Part shown: positions 45,701 through 51,894 of the stretch, one piece after another
How positions within the stretch are numbered: the stretch's first letter is position 1
How the letters are laid out: each line of letters begins with the position of its first letter
Source: Bradyrhizobium rifense
GTDB lineage: Bacteria > Pseudomonadota > Alphaproteobacteria > Rhizobiales > Xanthobacteraceae
Direction: 5' to 3'
NCBI RefSeq assembly: GCF_008123425.1
Contig: NZ_VSSS01000001.1
Location: 1-64,000 of the forward strand
Length of the DNA: 64,000 nucleotides
The notes under the pieces: generated by a model
What the model was told of the DNA's origin: nothing
The model's input: the letters and a program-made list of their open reading frames with translations, nothing else
Database searches by the model: none
Made by a program: the position numbers and the translations under genes

Positions 45701-47870
45701 CGATGACGTCGTCACTGATCGTCGGCACGTTGCCGGTTTCCCAATTCGCGCCGTCCTTCCAGAAGCCGCCCGAAGGAGCCCCCGGCTTGTTCGTCGCGAT
45801 CCACACCACGGCAGGCGCATCGGTGCCGGTGATCGTGACCGTAACGGTCTGGTCCGAGGTCGCGCCTTGCGAATCCGTGACCGTCACGGTGTAGGTCAGC
45901 GTCAGCACCTGGCCCTTCGGGATGAAGTCGGCGAGGTAGACGGGGATATCTCCGAGCGACCAATTGATCGTTCCGGTGCCGGACCCGGTGCTGTCATGAC
46001 CAGACGCGATCGAGACCGAGAGATCATTGGCAAAGAAGTTGTAGATGCTCTGGGGCACGGTGCCGCCGGGCAGGACCGCGCTGAATTTGGATACCGACAC
46101 GGTGTGGGTGTCGGTGAGGTCGACATCGGTGAAGGTCAGCGTGCCCGACGTCGGCACCTTGGTGGCGAGCGGGCCGCCCGGGACGCTGGTGCCGCCGGCA
46201 AAGGTGATGGTCGGGACGCTCGATGTGATCACCGGCTGGTCGTTGGTGCCGGTGATGGTAATGGTGAAGGTTTGGGTGGCGAATTCATTGTTGACGGTGA
46301 AGTTGTTGTCGACACGGATCGTGTAGGTCAGCGTCAACGTTTCGCCGGCTGCGAGAAAATCGAAGGCGTGGTCTGGAATGCTGTAAGTCCAATGCACCGA
46401 GCCGTTATTGGCGTTGCCGGAATCCGGAACGGCCGTGATGACGATCTCGGTCGCCGCGATATCGGCCTTCTGAAGGTCCGACAGCCCCGCGGTGACATCC
46501 TGCTGGCCGGCATTCTGGTAGGTGAAGGACGTGAAAGTGATCTGCCCCGTCGGCCGATCGCCGATATTGAGATCGAGGAAGGTAAAGAAGCCGCCGACCG
46601 TATCCAGATCCGCGGTATCGTCCGTGTGGCCGGCGCGCTCGGTGAGGGAGAACGCCGTCTTCGGATTACCGCCTTGATCGAGGCTCGCCACCAATGGCTT
46701 GCCGGGAATGCGGTCGCCCCCCTTGTCCGCCCCACCTTGCCCAGAGCCGTTACCATTGCTGACGGTGTTGGTGAAGGTCGCGGTCGCTGTGGCGCCGGTG
46801 TCCGTCTTGGCAAAGGCGAGGTTGCCGCTCTGCGTGATCGTGTCGGTGAAGTTCGTGGTCAGCTTGGTGTTGGTGTTGTTGTCGGTGAACTTCAGCGTGA
46901 AGACGTCCGTGATCAGCTTCTGCACGTCCGGCGACAGAAGCCCGTTGGTGATCGAGACGTTGCCGCCGCTGATCTGGATCATCTGGCCGGCCTGGTTGAC
47001 CGTCGCGATCGGCAGCAGGGTCAGCTTGTCGAACAGGATGTAGGAGCCGGTGGTACCGTTCGGCTCGACGAGCACCTGGAAGTTCGCCTGCGGCTGCGGA
47101 TCGCCGCCACCGGAAGGAACGACGAAATTGATCTCGGTCAGCACCGCCGTGCCGCGGATGCCCATGGTGGCTACCGGCGTATCGATCTTCATGTCGCCGT
47201 GCTTGGCGGTCTCGCCGGCGACGAAGGTGATGGTGCCCGCGACCAGGCTGAGCAGCGAGGAATTGTTCGACCCGTTGGGGTCGTAGACCATCTCGTTCAG
47301 CACCATCCGCGCGTTGGAGGACAGGCCGAACACGGTGCCGTCGATGAAGGTGACACCGAGCGTCGAATCCGAACCGGTCGAAACCACGTCGCCCTTCTCG
47401 ACGTTGTCGCCGTTGTTCAGGATCACCGAGACGCCGTTGCGGATCGCGGTCGCGCTGCCGGTCAGCTTGATGACGTGGCCGATGACCTGCGCCGCGGAGG
47501 CACCGGGCGCGGCCTGCGCGACCTGGACGTAACCCGTGAGCGCACTGACGATGTCGCCGGTAAGATGGGCGCCGTCCGGCGAGGCGATCGCGGCGCGCTT
47601 GTCGCCCCTGAAATAATCGTGAACGACGAACTCATGGCCGTCGTGCGACAGCACGAGATCGACACCCGTGCGCTTGAACTCGCCGTTGAAGATCAGGTTG
47701 GGGTCGGCAATGACGACCGCGCCTTCGGGCACGTGGCCATGCGCTTTGGCAGAAAATGAATCGAGATGATGGCCATTCGATTGGCCATCAAGGGAGAGCG
47801 CGGCGTCAAATTTGCCAGCGTAGTTCAACCGGGCACCGTAAAAAGGGTTAAAATCTAAGTAAGTATCCAC
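39792..47870 (-). CDS. Giant FecR/VCBS protein, predicted type I secreted adhesin
   Basis: This 2692-residue protein has no signal peptide; I noticed no cysteine in the stretches I read. Residues 1-113 form an N-terminal module, followed by a di-alanine linker (AQAAPGASAA, 119-127). A FecR-like domain (130-245) carries the GDVV and DTPVATMGIRG motifs. Two Ig-like/VCBS units (410-690) and a long array of beta-helix-like repeats (about 740-1950, TNTGTIEV and GGTLTVSG type) follow. Near residue 1985 another VCBS unit starts, then three close repeats. The end (about 2590-2692) reads GTTGKDVFFGTSYQDQFVF, the type I secretion ending. It starts at GTG 47870. Its role as a surface adhesin is inferred. 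Confidence 0.85.
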   Translation of the reverse strand: MDTYLDFNPFYGARLNYAGKFDAALSLDGQSNGHHLDSFSAKAHGHVPEGAVVIADPNLIFNGEFKRTGVDLVLSHDGHEFVVHDYFRGDKRAAIASPDGAHLTGDIVSALTGYVQVAQAAPGASAAQVIGHVIKLTGSATAIRNGVSVILNNGDNVEKGDVVSTGSDSTLGVTFIDGTVFGLSSNARMVLNEMVYDPNGSNNSSLLSLVAGTITFVAGETAKHGDMKIDTPVATMGIRGTAVLTEINFVVPSGGGDPQPQANFQVLVEPNGTTGSYILFDKLTLLPIATVNQAGQMIQISGGNVSITNGLLSPDVQKLITDVFTLKFTDNNTNTKLTTNFTDTITQSGNLAFAKTDTGATATATFTNTVSNGNGSGQGGADKGGDRIPGKPLVASLDQGGNPKTAFSLTERAGHTDDTADLDTVGGFFTFLDLNIGDRPTGQITFTSFTYQNAGQQDVTAGLSDLQKADIAATEIVITAVPDSGNANNGSVHWTYSIPDHAFDFLAAGETLTLTYTIRVDNNFTVNNEFATQTFTITITGTNDQPVITSSVPTITFAGGTSVPGGPLATKVPTSGTLTFTDVDLTDTHTVSVSKFSAVLPGGTVPQSIYNFFANDLSVSIASGHDSTGSGTGTINWSLGDIPVYLADFIPKGQVLTLTYTVTVTDSQGATSDQTVTVTITGTDAPAVVWIATNKPGAPSGGFWKDGANWETGNVPTISDDVIVITDQLHGLTPSYPVTIDAAAYAHSLTMNDFDTNAGHKAPEVINKSSLTIATTLTLGADSKLTNLAAGSISVGGKAEFSGTSVLTNAGYLTLDGGGDFASGTSITNSGTIELFGGTLTTLTEIHNAGGTLKVDGGAKLIVNATTVDGGTVTILGTLELDGTSLIENGALNNSGTVNVMGATEFAHETVVNSSLSTIEVWANAALTIDQNSSVTNRGAVKVDGSGKLIVNGATLDGGAPTSVSGLTVLGAEAPQGGDTTDGGDTLVITGVTGVGTITNNGELDLTGNAVLSNGILKNNSTLNVTGTGNALTGENVTNAGTIEVLTGALAIGPGSTVDNSSGNVIVDAALTLSGATISGGAIKGAGSIDVTGASTINGGATLSTSAVTADAKLTLDGITVSGSVITDNASIELDNTVKLQGGARIQGASASAKGPITNTGTLEIAGAATLLNDIVTNNGTVQVDDGKTLTLSGTEITGGTINNYSGASGGAIAVSGDSAIDGHATLNKGGVTVASDVTLTLDDATVAGTAITSHGTVKVDGSKKLTLNGASLTGGTLTVSGTLDSTGTTTITDANISNNYLLESTLGGLLALVATTSTTAITNGGTLRANGAELDINGEAVTNTGTLAAINDGTLKLISNIVTNTDGTVSAESGSTLDLQDATIDGGTVTIAGTLESTGTSTIDNADITVANTGAISVTSGMLTIDPTTIHAITNHGLMQVVTGGTLKLTTATSANTGGTVSVDGTSKLYLTDVSINGGSLTNAGNLYSVGLNTVTGGVTNTGTVEIQSGTLNLSGGLKGVGTLIIDDKATLELGGADAQTVTFAGGTNTLQLDKVAGQSFTGTIAGTSSKDGTFTITGAANISTSSGDALDFTASGGTSGGNVVLTPTGTLSGANNGVVVTQNGIGNISLTTVGDVTGTAGDGIVLHDGATGAGNITTTIGGAVSGAVGLDVISHGGGAVTVTNNGHITGTTSFGIHVDQDDSGAAGSTHIVNSGTVVGADGVAAISIQENTTGSATIDNSGTIGPDAASVTSTTYAIAESGGHVTINNSGHLNGNISVATATFNNEAGGTWTVSGTSVFGNASSIVNHGDINLHGASISGAGLTIENDSTINSWGTASISGAVTNTGAIEVHTGDLTLFGSLSGTGSVTVDAGATLEVEGTVSQTIALAGDGAHLQIDTSTFGGSIAALSKTDTIDLSTIRYGLGTSAVYVANADASTGGVLTVTDADGNHISLNLTGADYSNAHFAGSNDGTGHTLITLHATDDAPAFTDGGVLAASVSERAAATSDFSTIDTSIPATGSIAFTDIDLTDRPTVTHIDQAVTSLAANGTTDLTASLTTAEIDALKAAFAYQLDGKNNGAVAWHYSIADGALDFLGQDQTAKVVSTITLTDEYGKSDTADVTVTITGKNDAPTLTAVTTGPLVDTAIADAFSNITGTLVGADADHGETATLSYAVLDSHNNAVSALAGHYGTLTVNSNGTYDYMPDATAINALSAGSYTDTFTVQTKDAHGATGMATFTVNVTGANDTPVLSDGSLGKFTDTAATDSFSNFTGQLAGTDADTGDTLSYALLNADHNAVATVTSQYGALTVNNDGSYTYVPDAASINALPEGSHYSDSFTVQVSDAHGAVTTATYTVDLTGANDAPTLYGLNIGALTDTAATDAFSNLTGQLIGKDVDSGDTLTYSVLNADHHATTTVAGHYGSLTVNSDGSYSYVPNATAINALQEGSYVDTFTVQTTDAHGATGTATLAVDVTGANDAPVINVDQISVTQNNDELVTVHGLSVTDADAAAGETFKIAAATEDPDSNVSPSSATGSLAAINSTLQAVTYREGSGEPSTDKVTLSVTDGHGATDTVNLIFNLAESADDHVSLAGTTGKDVFFGTSYQDQFVFAANSNHDTILNFTPNQDHINLTAVVATDIDAAWIAQHAAASPASSADTLITIDAADTILLKGVNTASLHASDFIVHSG
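40420..41475 (-). repeat. Three tandem VCBS repeats in the giant gene
   Basis: Three units of about 350 bases each code for similar sequence of about 115 residues: each starts with a DTA-DAFSN segment, contains TLTVN.DGSY.Y.P.A..INAL, and ends with TV.VTGANDAP. Boundaries lie near 41473, 41121, 40772 and 40428. Repeat number may vary between strains. Confidence 0.85.
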
Positions 47871-47924
47871 CGCCTAAGCTTGCATAGCATTACCAAGTCC
47901 TTAGCGAAACCATCTATTGCTTGT

Positions 47925-47939
47925 GTGATTTCGCATCAC
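47925..47939. promoter_or_regulatory. CRP-like inverted repeat upstream of the giant gene
   Basis: GTGAT (47925-47929) and ATCAC (47935-47939) are perfect inverted arms around five bases, 55 bases before the adhesin start. The core GTGA-N7-TCAC resembles a cAMP-receptor site but has a seven-base instead of a six-base spacer. It is notable because a cyclase gene lies behind the adhesin gene. Confidence 0.35.
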
Positions 47940-48269
47940 TTGGTCGCCCACGACTATGCCTACGGCGACATCCACAGATTATCTGAAGTATTTTTTTGAA
48001 TATTTTGCAGTCGAATCAGGCTTATTGCGCACATTTCCAGTCATCCAAAGTAATCAGCCGTAGGGGTTTGACGGCAGATACTTGTGTCATCTTTTCTTCG
48101 TAGTCCCCCGCGACATCCTGCGGCAAATACGGAGTTAAATCTGTGATCCAACTAACAGAACCCGTGAAATAGCGGGTCGTTAGCCATAGGCGAAGATTCG
48201 GCCCGCCAACAACTTCTGCCTGTAATTTGATCTATTTCGCGGCATCGCGGCACCTCTTAGCCGGCGAAT

Positions 48270-48283
48270 CGTAAAATTTTACG
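48270..48283. promoter_or_regulatory. Perfect 14-base palindrome upstream of the protease gene
   Basis: CGTAAAATTTTACG at 48270-48283 is a perfect palindrome, 163 bases before the protease ATG. Its size and AT-rich centre suit a homodimeric regulator. No known family site is clearly matched. Confidence 0.4.
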
Positions 48284-48446
48284 CAATTTGGCCAAGCCCG
48301 GTTCAGCCTGCCCCACGGTTTCGGCGCCCCGCCCAAGCGCGTTAAGCAGAACAAAACGGCCCACCTCGCACTATCTCCGCGAAAGCAACAAACCCGGCAC
48401 GTCAAGGTCGAGGGGGACCTGGCGAAGCCGGATAAGGGGATGTCAG

Positions 48447-49199
48447 ATGGAGACCGCTGCTCGCTCGCGCGCCTGGCGCGCTATCCTTGTCGTGTGCGGA
48501 TTGATCCTGTTTGGATCGGCCGCCGACCTTCGTGCCGGCACATTGCTGTCGCCCGGCGCAGGCATGCTCGTGCGCAAATCGGCCGAGCCGTTCGGCGTGT
48601 TCGCCTTCGCCATTTCCACCGGTGGCCTGCGCCAGAAATGGTTCGCGCTGAAAGAGAAGCTCGATGACGACATGGTGCAGCTCGCGCTGTGCGATGGCGA
48701 CCGTGACAATTGCGCCTCGCCCGCAGCGCTGAAACTGCTCGCCATCGTCGACCAGGCCCGCACCCGCGACGGTCGCGCGCTGCTCGGCGAGACCAACCGC
48801 GCCATCAACCTCGCCATCCGCGCCGAAAATGACGGTGCCGAGGACATCTGGAGCTCGCCGCTCGAGACCTTCGAGCGTGGCGCCGGCGATTGCGAGGATT
48901 ACGCCATCGCCAAGCTCGCTGCGCTGCGGCTTGCAGGTGTCGCCGCGGAGGACCTTCGCCTCGTCGTGGTGCGCGACACCCGTAACGGCGAAGGCCATGC
49001 GGTTGCCTCGGCAAAGCTCGACGGCCACTGGCTGATGCTGGACAACCGCCGCATGGCCATGGTCGAGGATGACGACGCGCGCAACTACCAGCCGCTCTAC
49101 GTGCTCTATCAATCCGCCGTGCTGAAATATGTCGGCGAACCCGTACGGGGCGAGAGCCAGCGGGTGTCGATGGTGTCGGCCGAGGCCGAAGCGCGGTGA
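48447..49199 (+). CDS. C93-family (LapG-like) transglutaminase-like cysteine protease
   Basis: This 250-residue protein begins with a signal peptide or anchor (12-30) and has the bacterial transglutaminase-like cysteine protease fold. The triad is visible as Cys149 (GDCEDYA), His184 (GHAV) and Asp199 (LDN). LapG of Pseudomonas is the best-known member: it sits in the periplasm and cuts the adhesin LapA at a di-alanine site to release it. Here it is divergent from the giant adhesin gene. AAGGGG lies seven bases before ATG 48447. No LapD-type c-di-GMP receptor is in the window. Confidence 0.85.
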   Translation: METAARSRAWRAILVVCGLILFGSAADLRAGTLLSPGAGMLVRKSAEPFGVFAFAISTGGLRQKWFALKEKLDDDMVQLALCDGDRDNCASPAALKLLAIVDQARTRDGRALLGETNRAINLAIRAENDGAEDIWSSPLETFERGAGDCEDYAIAKLAALRLAGVAAEDLRLVVVRDTRNGEGHAVASAKLDGHWLMLDNRRMAMVEDDDARNYQPLYVLYQSAVLKYVGEPVRGESQRVSMVSAEAEAR

Positions 49200-49285
49200 T
49201 CCGGGTGTAACCACCCGCCACAAATCCATTTCGCCGCACGGTCCGGGACGCTAGCATGGTCACGACCATGCTGGGGACAATTGGA

Positions 49286-50410
49286 ATGCGGTTGATCGTG
49301 CTGACTGTGCTTGCGCTGCTGGCTTGGCCGGCGGCATCAGGCTTCGCGCAATCCGGCACATCCGATCGCTCCGTTGCCGACAGGCTGCCGCTGTTCGCCA
49401 GGAACAACTGCCAGCAGATCCGCGACCCCGGCAATCAATTATTCTGCGGTGACGCCGAGCTGTCCGCCGCCGCCGAGAAGCTCAACACCGCCATCGAGGC
49501 GCGGCTCGCCCGCCTGCCCGATCGCCTGCCTGGCATCGAAGAGAACGCGATCTGGATCCGCCAGCGCAATCTCGGTTGCGGCATCGTCGGTCAGACCGCG
49601 ATCCGTACTGAGGATTTCGACCGGGTGAAGGCCTGCCTTCTCAAGGTGACCGAGGATCGCGCCACGATCGTGCGCGATCCGGATTTCGACTGTCTTGCGG
49701 CCAACACCGCGGCCGGCGCGCTGATCTGTGCGGACCCGTCGCTGGCGCTGACCGAGACCGAGCTCAACAGCGAGGTGCTTGGCCTGATCGGCAGGCTGGA
49801 CCCGACCGCGGCACGTTTTGCCTTCGCCGAATACGGCCGCTGGACCCGCGAGCGCGATCGCAAGTGCAATCTGGTCGGCAAGGAGAACGTGCCGCTTGCG
49901 GAGCTCGAGGCCGCGGAAGATTGTCTCGCCGATTATCTCAAGCGCAAGACCGACGAGATCGCCGCCGCCAAGGGCGATCCGAAGAAGGTGTTCGGCCGCC
50001 AGGTCGCAGCCAGGGAGCCCGACACCGACGCCGTCGATTTCTGCGCCGCGCGCATCCACGCCGCCAATTCGTGCGGCAATTTCCTCCGCATCAACCGCGT
50101 CTACGCGCTCGACAGCCAGGTGACCGATCAGGAGGCGCAGGTCACCGGCGAGATCGAGATGGTGGTGCTGGCGCCGTTCACTGCCTGCAGCAAGGTCGCC
50201 ACCACCTGCACCGGTACCTGCTGGGACCTCAGCACCGGCCGCCCGCAACCGGGAGCCGCCAACAAGGAGCGCTCCGCAGCGGCCTTCAACGTCACGCGCC
50301 GCCTGCGAATCCAGCGGACCTTTGCTTTCGTGAAAGCCGCCGACGGCTGGCGCTGCCGCGAAGACGAGCTGGCGCCGGTGAGCTCGGGCACCGCGGGCGG
50401 GGGGTCGTAG
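49286..50410 (+). CDS. Cysteine-rich secreted protein, LprI-like
   Basis: This 374-residue protein has a signal peptide (LIVLTVLALLAW, cleavage near GFAQ). Paired units of the lysozyme-inhibitor LprI type follow: cysteine-containing stretches such as NNCQQIRDPGNQLFCGDAEL, RQRNLGCG and DFDCLAANTAAGALICADPSL repeat. Cysteines probably form disulfides in the periplasm. ATG 49286 was chosen because GGGGA lies nine bases before it and the signal peptide begins there; two upstream ATGs at 49256 and 49268 are alternatives. Function is unknown. It follows the protease gene by 86 bases and may be co-transcribed. Confidence 0.65.
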   Translation: MRLIVLTVLALLAWPAASGFAQSGTSDRSVADRLPLFARNNCQQIRDPGNQLFCGDAELSAAAEKLNTAIEARLARLPDRLPGIEENAIWIRQRNLGCGIVGQTAIRTEDFDRVKACLLKVTEDRATIVRDPDFDCLAANTAAGALICADPSLALTETELNSEVLGLIGRLDPTAARFAFAEYGRWTRERDRKCNLVGKENVPLAELEAAEDCLADYLKRKTDEIAAAKGDPKKVFGRQVAAREPDTDAVDFCAARIHAANSCGNFLRINRVYALDSQVTDQEAQVTGEIEMVVLAPFTACSKVATTCTGTCWDLSTGRPQPGAANKERSAAAFNVTRRLRIQRTFAFVKAADGWRCREDELAPVSSGTAGGGS

Positions 50411-50422
50411 GTCTCTTACCCT

Positions 50423-50610
50423 CCCCTGGAGGGGTCCGAGACGAGCGCAGCCCGCTCGTGGGTCGGCTCACATTGAGCGCCGCGAAGCGTGAGACGGGGT
50501 GGGGTGACAGTCTCTCCACATCAAGCGCTGCCTGTGTTGAGAGATCACCCCACCCCGCTCGCGCTCCGCGCGATCGACCCTCCCCCTCCAGGCCCCTCCA
50601 GGGGAGGGTG
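50423..50610. repeat. Long GC-rich palindromic repeat between the LprI-like and binding-protein genes
   Basis: CCCTCCCCTGGAGGGG and CCCCTCCAGGGGAGGG at the two ends mirror each other, and inner arms include GGGGTGGGGTGA and TCACCCCACCCC. It lies between convergent genes and can act as a bidirectional terminator. Confidence 0.7.
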
Positions 50611-50621
50611 AAGGCGAAAAA

Positions 50622-51821
50622 TCAAAACATCAGATTGTCTTTCACCAGCACCCAGCGGCCGCCCTTGACCTGCTGCACCTGGGTAATGGTGTTGGCGAGG
50701 TGGTCGGTCTTGGAGAATTTGGTCGGCGGCGAGTTGAAGATGTCGAGGAATTTTTCGCCGGACTCGAGTGAATCAAGCATCTTCTGCCCGGTCAAATCCT
50801 TGCCCGCCTTGTCCGCATAGAAGGCGAACGTCGTCACCGCATTGTAGCCGATGATCGCCTGCGTATTGGCGTCGGTGCCGAACATCTTCTTGTAGTTGAT
50901 CAGCCAGTCGTGGACCTTGCCCTTGGCGGTGTCCTCATACGGGATCTCGAAACCCGAGGCCGCATAGAGGCCCTCGACCGCCTCCTTGCCCAGCGTCGGC
51001 ACCTCCAGCACGTTGGTCGGCGTGGCGCCGAGGAAAGTGACGTCCCAGCCGAGCTTCTTGGCCTCACCCATCGCGCCGATGGTCTCGCGGATCACGGTGC
51101 CGAGCACGACGAGATCGCAGCCGTCGGACTTCATCTTGGCGACCTGGGCGCTGAAATCGGACGCGCCGCGCTTGTAGCTCGTGATCGAGGCGGGCTGCAG
51201 CTTCATCGCGGCAAGCTGCTGGTTGAAGCCGTCGAGCACGTTCTTTCCGTACTCGTCGTCCTGATGCATGATGCAGGGTTTCTGAAAACCTTTCCACTCC
51301 ACCATGTATTTCAGCGCGGCGCGGGTGCTCTCGACGTAAGGCAGCAGATTGTTGAACTTGAGCCGCTCCTGCGGCTTGGCCGGGTCGAACTTGAAGGTGA
51401 ACTCGGCCGCCGTCAGCGGAAACAGCTGCAGCACGCCGGCGTCGAACAGGATGTCCTGCGCGGCCAGCGTCGGCGCCGACCCCATCGAGCCGATCATGAC
51501 GAAGATCTTGTCGCGCTCGACCATCTTCTGCGAGGCCAGCACGCCCTTCTTCGGATCGTAGCCGTTGTCCTCGAGGATCATCCTGATCTTGCGGCCCTGG
51601 ATGCCGCCGGCCGCATTGATCTCCTCGACGGCCATCTTCATGCCGTTGGAGACGGGTACACCCCAGACCTTGATCGGACCCGACAGATCCTGGTGGGTGC
51701 CGATGACGATCTCGCCCGCCGAGATGCCCTCATTTGTGACCTTGGTTTGCGCCGCGGCCGGCAGACAGGTGAGCGCCACCGCACCCACAGCAAGGCCGAA
51801 CGCTCTCAACGATTTCGACAT
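50622..51821 (-). CDS. Branched-chain-amino-acid-type ABC importer, binding protein
   Basis: This 399-residue periplasmic protein has a signal peptide (AVGAVALTCLPAAAQ) and the leucine-binding (type I) fold. DLSGPIKVWGVP and NDEINAAGGIQGRK-like segments are typical, as is GSMGSAPTLAAQ. It delivers a substrate to the LivHMGF transporter encoded upstream on the same strand. AAGGAGGAG lies seven bases before ATG 51821. The real ligand may be other than an amino acid, because an acyl-CoA synthetase is in the same operon. Confidence 0.9.
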   Translation of the reverse strand: MSKSLRAFGLAVGAVALTCLPAAAQTKVTNEGISAGEIVIGTHQDLSGPIKVWGVPVSNGMKMAVEEINAAGGIQGRKIRMILEDNGYDPKKGVLASQKMVERDKIFVMIGSMGSAPTLAAQDILFDAGVLQLFPLTAAEFTFKFDPAKPQERLKFNNLLPYVESTRAALKYMVEWKGFQKPCIMHQDDEYGKNVLDGFNQQLAAMKLQPASITSYKRGASDFSAQVAKMKSDGCDLVVLGTVIRETIGAMGEAKKLGWDVTFLGATPTNVLEVPTLGKEAVEGLYAASGFEIPYEDTAKGKVHDWLINYKKMFGTDANTQAIIGYNAVTTFAFYADKAGKDLTGQKMLDSLESGEKFLDIFNSPPTKFSKTDHLANTITQVQQVKGGRWVLVKDNLMF

Positions 51822-51894
51822 TGACGTCTCCTCCTTAGGCCTATGTTGCACGAAGGGCGTGGCCATCGCTCCTTCGCTGTTTTCCAAGCGAGAC

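Larger units (their letters stand above)
47871..48446. other. Control region between the adhesin and protease genes
   Basis: This 576-base gap has no convincing gene and is richer in A and T than its surroundings. It separates two divergent genes. Two symmetric sites stand out and are listed separately: GTGAT-N5-ATCAC near the adhesin start and a 14-base perfect palindrome nearer the protease. Confidence 0.6.

Noticed and set aside
45591..47759. A 722-codon open frame on the plus strand opposite the giant gene, plus several other long plus-strand frames at 40824-45081
   Set aside because: They are antisense to a protein of clear domain structure, have Arg/Gly/Ala-rich composition typical of GC-rich shadow frames, and show no motifs.
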